Shown here piece after piece: positions 55,215-64,000 of a DNA stretch of 64,000 nt. The stretch comes from Tetraselmis striata. Taxonomy: Eukaryota; Chlorophyta; Chlorodendrophyceae; Chlorodendrales; Chlorodendraceae. Each line of letters starts with the position of its first letter. Within the stretch, counting starts at the first letter, position 1. The stretch covers positions 1 through 64,000 of the forward strand of contig VCJN01001248.1 in NCBI GenBank assembly GCA_006384855.1. Reading direction: 5' to 3'. Under the pieces are notes generated by a model. The model did no database searches. It saw only the letters and a program-made list of their open reading frames with translations, and was not told the origin of the DNA. The position numbers and the translations under genes were made by a program.

Positions 55215-56342
55215 ATGACGCCCCGCCCGTCGCCTTGTTCGCGACTTATGCGACTGTCCGCCGCGGCGGCGCTGCTCGCGTTGTTGCTGCTGTCCGGCTG
55301 GCACTCCCATGGCCCACGGATTGCGCAGGGCAGACGACGCAAGGCGCACCGACCGGCTCGCAAGTCCGCGGCCGTTCCGTGCCCCCGGCTGCCACCACCG
55401 CAGCCCCTGCCTGCCGGCGCGGCGAGCGGACTATGCCGAAAACTTATATATTTACACATTCCCAAGTGCGGCGGCTCTACCGCTATGGCGAGCTTTCAGG
55501 CGCTGTCCGCACGCGGAGTGAAAGTGCTCAAACACACGCAGCACGCGAACCACAGCCTGGCGGCTGAGATCGCGATGGAGGCCGCCGATCCATGGCGTTT
55601 TCCGCGCAAGGTCATCGAGATACACGTCAGCAGCGGCAGCTACCGGGATGACCATGCGGCGATTATGGAGCTGCGCGGCTCGTATGAGCGGGCGGGGTGC
55701 GCGGTGGCCCTCGCGACGCTCGTCCGCGAGCCGGAGTCCCTCGCCAGGTCGTGGTTCACGTACTGCAGTAAACAAGGCGCGAAGCTGAAAGGCAGGCCGC
55801 AGATGAAGTATTTCATGCCGCCCTTCTGGGGGATGCTGAAAGCCTGCGGTCGGCGGAACGTGATGACGCACTTTCTCGCGACAGGCGCGATGTGCGAGGT
55901 CGAGCCGAATGTGGAGTATGACGACAACACTGTCACGGACCTGTCTCGCATTCTATCCGATTTTGACCTGCTTGACGACGTCCGCAACTTTTCGACGTGG
56001 CTGGCACGCGCGTTTCACTTCATGAACGAGGGCAACAGGTGCGCGATCGTCAACAAGAACTACCACGGCTCCAAGGCATTCAGCGAGGAGACGCTGCGGC
56101 TCGACCTCGGTCTGCCCGCCGCCCAGCCGGCATTGGACGGCGGGCGCCCGCCATACTGCGCCTGGAGTCCGGACAACGTGGAGCTCGTAACGGGCGCGGC
56201 CGACCGGAGCACGGCCCACCTTCTCCCGCAGACCGATATGGACGCCTTGACGTCGCGGGACAAGCAACTGTACGCGCTGCTTCAGCCGCGGCTTCGACAA
56301 GTGGCGGCGCAGGGGCTCCTGCACTTGGACGATGGGCTGTAA
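55215..56342 (+). CDS. Golgi-type carbohydrate sulfotransferase
   Basis: An intronless frame of 375 aa. The N-terminus holds a type II membrane anchor (LSAAAALLALLLLSGW, residues 14-29), followed by a basic Pro-rich stem. The 5'-phosphosulfate-binding motif IYLHIPKCGGST (78-89) and the 3'-phosphate-binding region LVREPESLARSWF (169-181) identify a PAPS-dependent sulfotransferase of the 'HIPKCGG' kind, as in heparan 2-O- and galactose-3-O-sulfotransferases. A luminal Golgi location and a polysaccharide or glycan acceptor are inferred. A first in-frame ATG at 55215 was chosen; MRLSAAAALL at 55248 would also keep the anchor. Algal cell walls often carry sulfated polysaccharides. Confidence 0.87.
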   Translation: MTPRPSPCSRLMRLSAAAALLALLLLSGWHSHGPRIAQGRRRKAHRPARKSAAVPCPRLPPPQPLPAGAASGLCRKLIYLHIPKCGGSTAMASFQALSARGVKVLKHTQHANHSLAAEIAMEAADPWRFPRKVIEIHVSSGSYRDDHAAIMELRGSYERAGCAVALATLVREPESLARSWFTYCSKQGAKLKGRPQMKYFMPPFWGMLKACGRRNVMTHFLATGAMCEVEPNVEYDDNTVTDLSRILSDFDLLDDVRNFSTWLARAFHFMNEGNRCAIVNKNYHGSKAFSEETLRLDLGLPAAQPALDGGRPPYCAWSPDNVELVTGAADRSTAHLLPQTDMDALTSRDKQLYALLQPRLRQVAAQGLLHLDDGL

Positions 56343-56790
56343 GGAGGTGTAGAAGGGGGCAGTGCAGTCTGCAATCCTTATCGGTTCTTTCTTTAATATC
56401 CATACAAGTTTCCTCTTGCCGGGTTGAGCAACCATACGTAACCTCCCAAAACTCGGACGGAAAAAGTGGCACCTATGTTCTCACAGAAAATCCCGCGATG
56501 CGGCAGTTGAGGTTCGTGTACAAAGCGCCATCATTGGTGCTAGTGTTGCACACACCACACTTATCTGAGCTGCCGCTCCGCGCGATCAGCCCATCTGTTC
56601 GCATGATGGTGCTGGGAGGGGAGGTGCTTTGGCTGGGCGCAGGGGCGCATCATGCCAATGCGGGGCGGGGCGGGTCGGTGATGCATCGTTTTCGGAAAAG
56701 ACGCTCTGAGATACAGGGTAGTTAGAGGATAAAGATTACAATTACTCGCATACCTTTTAATATGTACAGGGTATTCAGCATCTCGTTATA
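56343..56790. other. Downstream spacer
   Basis: 3' flank of the sulfotransferase gene; nothing else was recognised. Confidence 0.4.
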
Positions 56791-56797
56791 TCTCATC

Positions 56798-56870
56798 TGT
56801 AAGGATACCGCGCAAAACGCACCAGGCACTGGGTACCCACATGGGGATTTGTGTGGTACATATCCTTACA
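56798..56870 (-). mobile_element. M73 MITE-like element, copy 2
   Basis: 73 bp with ends tgtaaggata / tatccttaca, in the opposite orientation to the copy at 43897. A C-run follows immediately. Confidence 0.8.
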
Positions 56871-56889
56871 CCCCCCCCCCCCCCCCCTC

Positions 56890-57570
56890 TTGGATGGAGG
56901 ACGCGCGCATTAGGTCCGGGTTCGATCCCTTGGAGGGATATATAATATGATATGATATCCCGCATGTTGGACGACTCAGCCAATGAAAGCGGATCGCCAC
57001 CGAATCCAAGCCGAAACGTTGCTGGAGGAGGTCCTCCATCCTAAGGGGGGGGGGGGGGGAGTGCAAGGATACGTACCACACAATCCCCATGTGGGTGCCT
57101 GGTGCGTGGTATCCTTACAGTTGGTGCTTCTACGCGCGCATTAGGTCCGGGTTCGATCCCTCGGAGAGATATATGATATGATATGATATGATATGATATG
57201 ATATGATATGATATGATATGATATGATATGATATCCCGCATGTTGGACGACTCGGCCAATGCGGATCGCCACTGAATCCAAGCCGAAACGTTGCTGGAGG
57301 AGGTCCTCCATCCTAGGGGGGGGGGGGGGGTGGAGTATAAGGATATGTACCACACAAATCCCCATGTGGGTACCTGGTGCGTTTTGCGCGGTATCCTTAC
57401 AGTTGGTGCTTCTACGCGCACATTAGGTCCGGGTTCGATCCCTCGGAGAGATATATTATATAATATGATATGATATGATATCCCGCATGTTGGACGAATC
57501 GGCCAATGCGGGTCGCCACTGAATCCAAGCCGAAACGTTGCTGGAGGAGGTCCTCCATCCTATGGGGGGT
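56890..57570. repeat. Tandem array of a compound unit containing M73 and a (ATATG)n tract
   Basis: About three units. Each has attaggtccgggttcgatcc, then an atatgatatg microsatellite of variable length (longest 57173-57233), then cccgcatgttggacga, then gaatccaagccgaaacgttg and a ggaggaggtcctcc palindrome, then a G-run and an M73 copy (57062-57119, 57336-57401). The gggttcgatccc core looks like a tRNA B box, hinting at a tRNA-derived SINE, but no A box is seen at the right place. Confidence 0.75.
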
Positions 57571-57573
57571 GGA

Positions 57574-57694
57574 GTATAAGGATATGTACCACACAAATCC
57601 CCATGTGGGTACCCAGTGCCTGGTGGGTTACCGCGCAAAACGCACCAGGCACTGGGTACCCACATGGGGATTTGTGTGGTACATATCCTTACAC
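57574..57694. mobile_element. Two M73 elements head to head
   Basis: One M73 half-element and its inverted partner meet around 57625-57645, making arms of about 50 bases with a short loop. It ends tatccttaca at 57694. Confidence 0.75.
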
Positions 57695-58179
57695 TGTTAT
57701 TGGGGAGAACGTTATCGGGGATACTACCAGTAGGCAGCGTAGCATGTTGGGTTCAACTCTTTGACTCCACATGAACACCTCCCTTAGCAAGGCAGCAGCG
57801 TCGGCTATATTGAATATGGCAGTCTGAGGGGCGTGGGACGCTTGGCTTGATCCACTTCATGGATACATAGACAAATGAGGCACACCGAGTCGACCTATAC
57901 TACGCAAATTTACGCGTCGTCAGCCCGTGACTGTACGCTATACGCCATTCATGCCGAGGTGATGCGAGACCCTGTGCTCCGTAATAAAGTAGTTTATTTG
58001 CAATGCGCCGACGGAGGGCCGTGTAGCCTGGTCGCCCGTGCACTGCCTGGAACCGGCGGTAGCACTGTTTCGTTCCGTCCAAGAAAACGACAAGAATAAG
58101 CGCGCCGCAGGGGATCATCGATACTTACCGCCACATGTACCAGACGACATTTCAAGAAAGATAGCGGCTGCTGGCCTCC

Positions 58180-58340
58180 GGGTGCCTACGCACCTGCTGT
58201 GAGACCCACGCATCAAATTATTGGCCTTGCCCGCTAGCGTGCTGATGAACCATTCACTGTCTTTGTTCCATGTGAATTGACCTCTGGCAGGTTCTTATTC
58301 GCAGTGCTCCTATCACCGTTTAGGCAGTAGTAATGGCGCA
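58180..58340 (+). repeat. Dispersed repeat family R1, third copy
   Basis: Aligns with 42385-42560: ggtgcctacgcacctg at the left and cttattcgcagtgctcctat at the right, with a diverged middle. Confidence 0.6.
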
Positions 58341-58399
58341 GCCGCCATGCCCCTAATGGCGGGCCAATATATAACCTAATCAAGCTTTGGGTTCTCTAG

Positions 58400-58545
58400 A
58401 GATATTTTATTGACTTTGACCCCGATTGCGAAGAAGGAAATCATATATTCAGGTGGAAATCCACCACAAAAATAATACAGAGTATCCGATTCGATGGTGC
58501 AAAACAGTTCAGCAGCATTTTGCGACCCGCGGACCCAAGTAAGGG
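58400..58545. repeat. Dispersed repeat family R2, third copy
   Basis: Inverse of the 45985 copy. It shares tttgaccccgattgcgaaga and ttttgcgacccgcggaccca with slight changes; a fourth copy is at 62505-62665. Confidence 0.5.
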
Positions 58546-58687
58546 TTACGGGTTAGGGTTACGGGTCAGGGTGCAAAAGAAGTGTGGTTTCAAGAAGCAG
58601 GAAGCGCAATAGCGATCCCTGGCAGATGAGCGGCCCAGCGCCCTCCTGGCAGCGGCCGGATCAACTTGCTGCGGTCGGCATCCAGCG

Positions 58688-61600
58688 CTACTCGAACTCC
58701 TCCACGCTGTGGTCGCTCGAGTGCTTAGACCCCTCCGGCGGCTCCGCGTGGCACTCCTCGCAGACGACGAGGCCGCAGTCCTTGCAGCGGAAGTCGGGCA
58801 GGTTGTCGTTGCAGAGCTGGCACTCTTCCACGCCCTCCTCGTCCTCGTTGGCGGGGTTGACGTAGCGCTCGATGCCCTGCAGCCCGCGGAAGGGGGGGGG
58901 GAGCATCACAGAATCGATTCTGGCCAGTGTTGCGCGCTAGTACTTGTTTTTTCGCCCCCGGGACAGGATTGGCACCAGTGAAACCCTTGCAGCGTCCCTA
59001 CGACGGCCGTTTAGGCAGCAGTCCAGTTACGGAAAGCCTCGGATAGGCGACGCTCTGTTGTAGTCGACAAGGAAATTGCACGCCGAAGCATTCTGCAGGA
59101 CTAATTGAAGTACTCTTACTCTTGCGATACGAGGCTTCGTGTATAACCGACTTCAATTTGACCCTCATTATTCAGGGAGGGTCCATAACCATGCCGAGTA
59201 CAGCGAGCTTCATGCTACGAACTCAACGTCAGTAGTCGCTATACGGCGGTTCAAGTTCAGCTACTCAGTTCAGCTTGTGACACAAGTCGCCCACCACAAT
59301 TAGGTGCCGTGACCGGGAAACACACCAGCTGTGAGATAGTTTGACGTGAGATGCTGGTACTCGCCAGTCAAGCGCGCTTAACCTTCCTGCTTCAGTGTTT
59401 ACTTGGTTTGGTGTAAACTAAACCGAGTCGGCGTCCTCAAGTTCAGTTAGGCCAACTCTAAATGGACTTCCGTCCAACCCTGGTTCCGGCCCGGAGAAGG
59501 AAGAAGGATGAGGGGGACCAGCACGGACCTTTTTCACCTCCGTGGCGAGGAACTCCTCGCGGTACCTGGTGAGGGTCTTGTCCAGCTGCAGCTCCTTCAG
59601 GGTGTCGGTGCGGGCGATCACGCGCTCCACCAGCGCGATGGTCTGCCCGGGCGGCCCGGCTGCGGGTCAGAGGCGTCACGTGCCATGCTGTGCTGGCGTG
59701 CGCGGTGGCTACTGCGGGAGCGGAGTGGGTGTACTTGGCAGGACAGGGTGGCAGGCAGCACTGTAACAATTCCAGGATGGGTCCGCGGGTCGAAGAACGA
59801 ATGAGGACTGTTGCGACATCGAGTTACAGTTTCTGTTCAGCTTTCGTGTTGTATTCTAATAAGGCTCGAGATAAACTAAGTTCTCATCTCGTCGCAGGGA
59901 GGGTATTAAATAACATAAAGCATATTGCAAACCCAAAGTGGAGGGAGGCGGGGGTTGGAGAAGGGGGGGGAGGAAAGGCTTACGGTCTGCAGGCCAGCGC
60001 CATCCTGACCCACGTGCTGCTTGATCTCCAGCTGGCGTAGGCCCTGCCCGAGAAATCAAGCCACCGTCAGGAGCGCCCCCCGCCTACCCCACCCTCTCTC
60101 GCGGGGCGAAGCCGCAGCTGCGGAGCACTCACACACCGGCGGCGTGGGATGGCGGCGCGGGCGCGCTCACCTGGGAGATGTCGCCCGCGGCCATCAGCGC
60201 CGGGCGCACCTCCTGCAGCAGCGCGAGGCAGAAACGGACCAGAAAGTCCGCGCCCTCCGCCACGAACCTGTTCCGCGAGGCGAGGGCTGGGGTCAGCTGG
60301 GGTGCGGGGCGCAGGGTGGGGGGGGCGGCCATCTCAAGCATCAGGAGAGTGCGCACCGCTCGAAGAAGGTGATGAGGTTGGGGTACGGCAGCATGGACAC
60401 GCCTGGGTGGCAGCAGACGCGGCGCCGTCGCCAGAGGGGACGTCAAAAATCGTTACCGGGAGAAGTTATGGCGGAGGATACACAGCTGGATGATTGGCAA
60501 GACGGGGGGGGGGGGGGGGGGGGTAATGGGGGCGCACCCAGGGCGGCGCAGTACTTGGGGCACCATGTGCCGGCCGGCAAAAACAGCTTGGTGGCCAGGT
60601 GCGCCGCGAGCTCGGGGTCGGTCCTGCGCAGACAGTGAGGATCAGCAGGAGGCGGTGAGCTGGCGGCGGTAAGCAAAACCCAGTGATAAATTCCTACTAA
60701 AACGGACAATGGCGGTGACTCACAGCAACCCGCAACTTCATTCCAATATCCAGGTGTCAGCAGAATTGTTCTCAACTTTGTGATGACTTTTTTTATCAAT
60801 TCGCCTGAAATTGACCTCAGGAGGGCAGGGCGCCTCCCCGTGAATTGTTTTCGCCGGTAAAGCAAAAAGCCGAGAATCAACATCAAAAAGGGAAAAAATG
60901 ATAGAGAAAAGTTGAATAATAACGGCGTACGAACAAGAGCGTGCGAGACAGGGCCGGGTCAGCGGTGGAGGAGAGGGGGGGTGAGGGAACAGGGGGGGGG
61001 GGGGGGGGGGGGGGGCGAGGGGACAGCGTGCCGCACTTGGCCAGGATCGCCTCAACGCAGTTGGCGTCCGCCGCGAGGCCGACAGCCAGGTTGCGCCAGT
61101 AGGCAAACACGCCGTGACGCGGCGAGCGCTGCAGCAGGTGAAGCGTGCGCACCACCTGCACCCCGTGGGGGCGGGCAGGGGGGGGGGGGGGGGGGGGTCC
61201 TCAGCCTGCCGAGTTACCATCGACGCAGCAGCTGTGCTGGCGCACACAACTCCGCAGACGGCGACTTGGCAAGGTCTGGAGATCCGTCAGGGTGGGGAAG
61301 GGGGGGGGGCACACGGGGGACAGGGCGGGGCCCACCTGGTCCGCGGGCAGCATCATCAGGAGAAAGCCCGCAACGCGCGCCTCGCCCTGAGCGCATGCAG
61401 GCAGGCGGGTGGGCGTGGATCAGGCGCTGCGTGGGCCCCAAGCTTGCACCTGGGCCGACGCACTCATGGGCATCCCCATTTCCATGCCCGCCATCAAAGA
61501 CTCCTAAACATCTTTCGCCACGATTCCGTAACATCTGCATCTCAATGAGAATTGTGAGGGCAGCTCTTGTTCTTGTCATTGGTGCGTCGACACCCGTGCC

Positions 61601-61837
61601 CAATGAGCATAGCACGCAGCAGGCAAGGAAGGTCAAGGGGGAGGGCGGCTGGCTGCTATATGGGGTGTGCTTGTTGGTGGTGGTGGTGGTGGGGGGGGGG
61701 GGGGGGGGGGGCACCTGGTGGTACTCGCCATCGAAGAGCTCCGCCGCCTGCTGCAGCACCGGCTCCAGCACCGACTTGGCCAAGTCGCCCTGCATGCGCC
61801 GTCACACCATCCTGAGCCCGCCGCGGGCCGTCAAACA

Positions 61838-61868
<31 letters not shown>

Positions 61869-63936
61869 AAAAACACACGCCGGCGCAAGTGGGGCCGCGG
61901 CGCCCCACCTGGAAGGTGCGCTTGGTGTCGGCGTTGATGATGCGCTTGAGCTCGTCGGGCGTCAGCTTGGGCAGCTGGTTCAGCAAGGTGCGGATGCCGC
62001 CTGCTCGCAGCCGCAGCGATTGGGGGGAGGCGGGGGAGGTAAGCAACCCATCCGCCGGGCACTGCCCCCATACTGGCAGCTGCGCCAAGACCCAAGACAG
62101 CCCAGCGCCCACCATGGGAAGAGGAGAGCGCAACAGGAGGAGGAGGGGGGGGGGGGGGGGGGGGGGGGTTCCGCACCATCCTCCAGCTCCTGCGCCTCCC
62201 GCAGCGGGCTGGCCTCGGGGTCTGCCGCCTCCAGCGCCGCCAGCGTCGCCTCCATGCGCGCCGAGCAGGCCTGCAGGTTGGCGCTGTCGCCCTGGCAGGG
62301 GACAAGGGGACAGAGGGTGGGCATGGGTCAGGGAGGGGGGACTGGAGCGCGCGAGGGAAGCAGGGGATCCAGCCGCAAGCATGCCATGCCCAGCCAGTCA
62401 TGAGGGCGGGGGTTGATGCCCGCGCAGACCGCAGAGACAGAACACACACACACATACATACACACACACACACCTGCAATGTATGCCCTCGGCCACGCTT
62501 CGGGTGCACTATATATTCTTATCGCGTTTGACCCCCTCACAAAGAAGGGAATGCGATGTTTATCTGCAGCTGTATCAGCATCCACCAACAAAAAACATAA
62601 AACACACTCTCCAGCTGGACAGTGAAAACAATTCATCATTTTTGCAGCCCGCGGACCCATTCATTTGTGCTGTTTGATTCTCTTTTGGGGAAAGCTGCAG
62701 CGGATCGCACACCGGCCGAGCCCGAAGCCAGAGCGGAGGAAGATGCAGGACGAGAGGCGGGAGCAGCATGCATGCATGCGCCGGTGCCCCCCCGCGCCCC
62801 AACCTCTTTCTTGGCCCCTTTTGTGCTGGCCACTGGGAGGCGGAGGGGGCTGCCGTGCCCACCTTGAGCAAGCCGGCCTCGAGGTCCAGGATGGGCGTGA
62901 TGGACTCCTGCTCCCACACCGTCTCGCTGCTGCCGAGCACAAAGTCGGGGGAGGTGGCGGCAGCGTGCGGGGCCGTGGCCGGGGAGGCGGCCGCCGGGGC
63001 TGACTGCTGCACGGAGCCCACATGCGCCAGCGTGAGCTCACTCAGCTTCCTGCGGGTGGCGGTGGCACCGCCAGTCAGCCTCCCCGCACGCTGCAGCGCT
63101 GCGAGTGGTCGGGTGGCACCACCAAGGGTGCAAGGACACGCACGATGAGGGAGTAACACCCCTCTCTCCCAGTCCTTCGCCTCGATGAGTATGTCATGGA
63201 AGCGACACTGTCACCAAGTCCAGCTATTGCTAATTTGGCGCCGGAGTTTCATCCAAGTCCGGAGTTTTATCCAGTGTCTCATACATGGGGTGACTGGACA
63301 GTGCTCAGACGGCACCAGCGTTTATGAAAGCATAGGCCGCACTGGCGCCTTTTGCTCGGGCCCTGGCGGTTGACGAAGCCTGTTGCGGAACCGATACTAA
63401 AGACAAGGAGAGAGAAGACGAAGTAGAGCAGAGGGGAATCTAAAAGCAGGTACGGGTAGGGGGAGCGCGCTGGGGTGTGATGAACACGTGGTAACGAAAA
63501 CGCAGCAGCAGACCCGACAGTAGGTTTGAAAGCAGACTGTCCATTGCTGTGTCGATGTTGTTTTTGTGGTGCCGGTTGAAAGCTCCCCTCCCCCCGCCCC
63601 CCCCCCGGGGCGCGCGCGCTCCCCGGCTGAGCCCCAGTTTCTTCTGTCTGTATGCCACTAGATTTCTTGTCGGCTACTGCCCAGTTGACCAAAGACAGGT
63701 GCCGGGACGAGCGGTGGGGGAGGGCTCGGCGCCCAGGCGGCGGCCAGCAGAGCGTACTTGGCATACTCGGCCACGGAGGACGCGGCGGCGAACGCCTGCG
63801 CCTCCAGCCCCGTCACCACCTCCGTGGCTCGCGTCTCGCTGAGCTCCCTGCCAGAGAAGAAGCCGATGCCGCGCATGTTGACGACCGCGTTGCGAACCGT
63901 CGTGGCGCGCGCCTCCGCCGGCAGCGACAACGGCAT
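58688..63936 (-). CDS. WPP-like / TBC (Rab-GAP) / zinc-finger protein
   Basis: Thirteen exons with every phase consistent: 63758-63936, 62863-63049, 62177-62291, 61909-62000, 61715-61789, 61336-61386, 61037-61155, 60538-60623, 60357-60402, 60171-60267, 59984-60043, 59529-59642 and 58688-58876; 469 aa. Residues 1-75 resemble the plant WPP domain (TRATEVVTGLEAQAFAAASS, EYAKKLSELTL) but lack a clear Trp-Pro-Pro. The middle is a TBC domain: the Arg finger is INADTKRTF, the Gln finger is YHQG, followed by ARVAGFLLMMLP, TDPELAAHLATKL, MLPYPNLITFFERFVAEG and ALLQEVRPALMAAGDISQ. The C-terminus is a Cys-rich finger CQLCNDNLPDFRCKDCG + CEECH. It should stimulate a Rab GTPase. An upstream exon beyond the window edge is possible. 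Most introns have a poly-C tract next to the donor. Confidence 0.8.
58940..59065 (-). mobile_element. LINE 3'-end fragment in the last intron of the TBC gene
   Basis: The reverse complement matches 31005-31150 of the LINE: gcgtcgccta, acggccgtcgtag, acgctgcaagggtttcactg, ccgggggcga. It has the same orientation as the host gene. Confidence 0.75.
61842..61873. repeat. C-run followed directly by an A-run in a TBC gene intron
   Basis: About 18 C then about 14 A on the plus strand, so T14-G18 on the coding strand of the intron between exons 4 and 5 of the TBC gene. The order of the two runs could be the scar of a retroposed poly-A tail, but it is too short to say. Confidence 0.8.
62505..62665. 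repeat. Dispersed repeat family R2, fourth copy, in a TBC gene intron
   Basis: Shares tttgaccccctcacaaagaa, gcatccaccaacaaaaa and tttgcagcccgcggaccca with the 58400 copy. Confidence 0.5.
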
Positions 63937-64000
63937 CCTGGCGTTTAAGTGACGGGGGCTGGACGGCTTGGGGGGGCGCGTGAACGCTTGACCTGGGAGG
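63937..64000. other. Window edge upstream of the TBC gene start
   Basis: May be promoter or intron. An acceptor-like CGCCAG precedes the ATG at 63936, so the gene could continue beyond the window. Confidence 0.4.

Larger units (their letters stand above)
57700..58687. other. Spacer with R1 and R2 repeats
   Basis: No gene was recognised. It contains R1 (58180-58340) and R2 (58400-58545) copies and the 3' flank of the minus-strand TBC gene. Confidence 0.5.

Noticed and set aside
56905-57450. tRNA gene at the gggttcgatccc motifs
   Set aside because: No A box at the right distance and no acceptor-stem pairing; only a B-box-like core repeated in an array.
58540-58575. Interstitial telomere-like repeat (gggttacgggttagggttacggg)
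   Set aside because: Units are irregular and few; no run of the plant-type TTTAGGG repeat.
1-64000. CRISPR array, rRNA or bacterial operon
   Set aside because: No regularly spaced identical repeats with unique spacers, no rRNA-like sequence, and the genes are spliced.

Overview
This window looks like nuclear DNA of a green alga (Chlorophyta; species not determinable from the sequence). The host genes are intron-rich with GC-rich exons and GT-AG introns, often beginning GTGCG. They encode plant-lineage proteins: a CASTOR/POLLUX-type ion channel, a protein with a WPP-like domain, plant/algal GT29 glycosyltransferases and a SOUL heme-binding protein. Spacers and introns are full of transposon remnants and very long G/C homopolymers (up to about 30 bases).

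Layout. 0.3-7.7 kb (minus strand): a many-exon Tnp2/CACTA-type DNA-transposon transposase with an N-terminal zinc finger, followed by a second unrecognised spliced gene. 9.8-11.1 kb (plus): a spliced Cys-rich unknown gene. 14.7-22.1 kb: a whole-looking Ty1/Copia LTR retrotransposon (minus orientation) with identical-looking 444-bp LTRs, a 5-bp target duplication and one 2124-codon polyprotein. That polyprotein carries a DNMT3-like C5-cytosine DNA methyltransferase between gag and protease, the most striking object here. 24.1-25.8 kb (minus): a DHH-DHHA2 family II pyrophosphatase. 26.3-27.3 kb: an element bounded by 22-bp perfect inverted repeats. 29.2-31.2 kb: a decayed LINE whose 3' end recurs at four other places.

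31.9-33.1 kb (plus): SOUL heme-binding protein. 33.3-35.1 kb (minus) and 35.9-37.3 kb (plus): two divergent GT29 (sialyltransferase-like) genes sharing a roughly 0.75-kb spacer. 39.6-49.1 kb (plus): an 11-exon CASTOR/POLLUX-type channel, resolved with consistent splice phases, using two GC-AG introns and holding many repeats in its introns. 49.7-50.6 kb (minus): fatty-acid hydroxylase superfamily protein. 55.2-56.3 kb (plus): Golgi-type sulfotransferase. 58.7-63.9 kb (minus): a 13-exon gene for a WPP-like / TBC Rab-GAP / zinc-finger protein.

The genes do not form an operon or an obvious pathway. Two GT29s and a sulfotransferase, all with N-terminal membrane anchors, suggest Golgi glycan synthesis. 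The rest is a typical algal mixture of housekeeping genes and mobile DNA. Exon boundaries were worked out by eye from splice signals and reading-frame phase, and family calls rest on recognised motifs, not on database searches.
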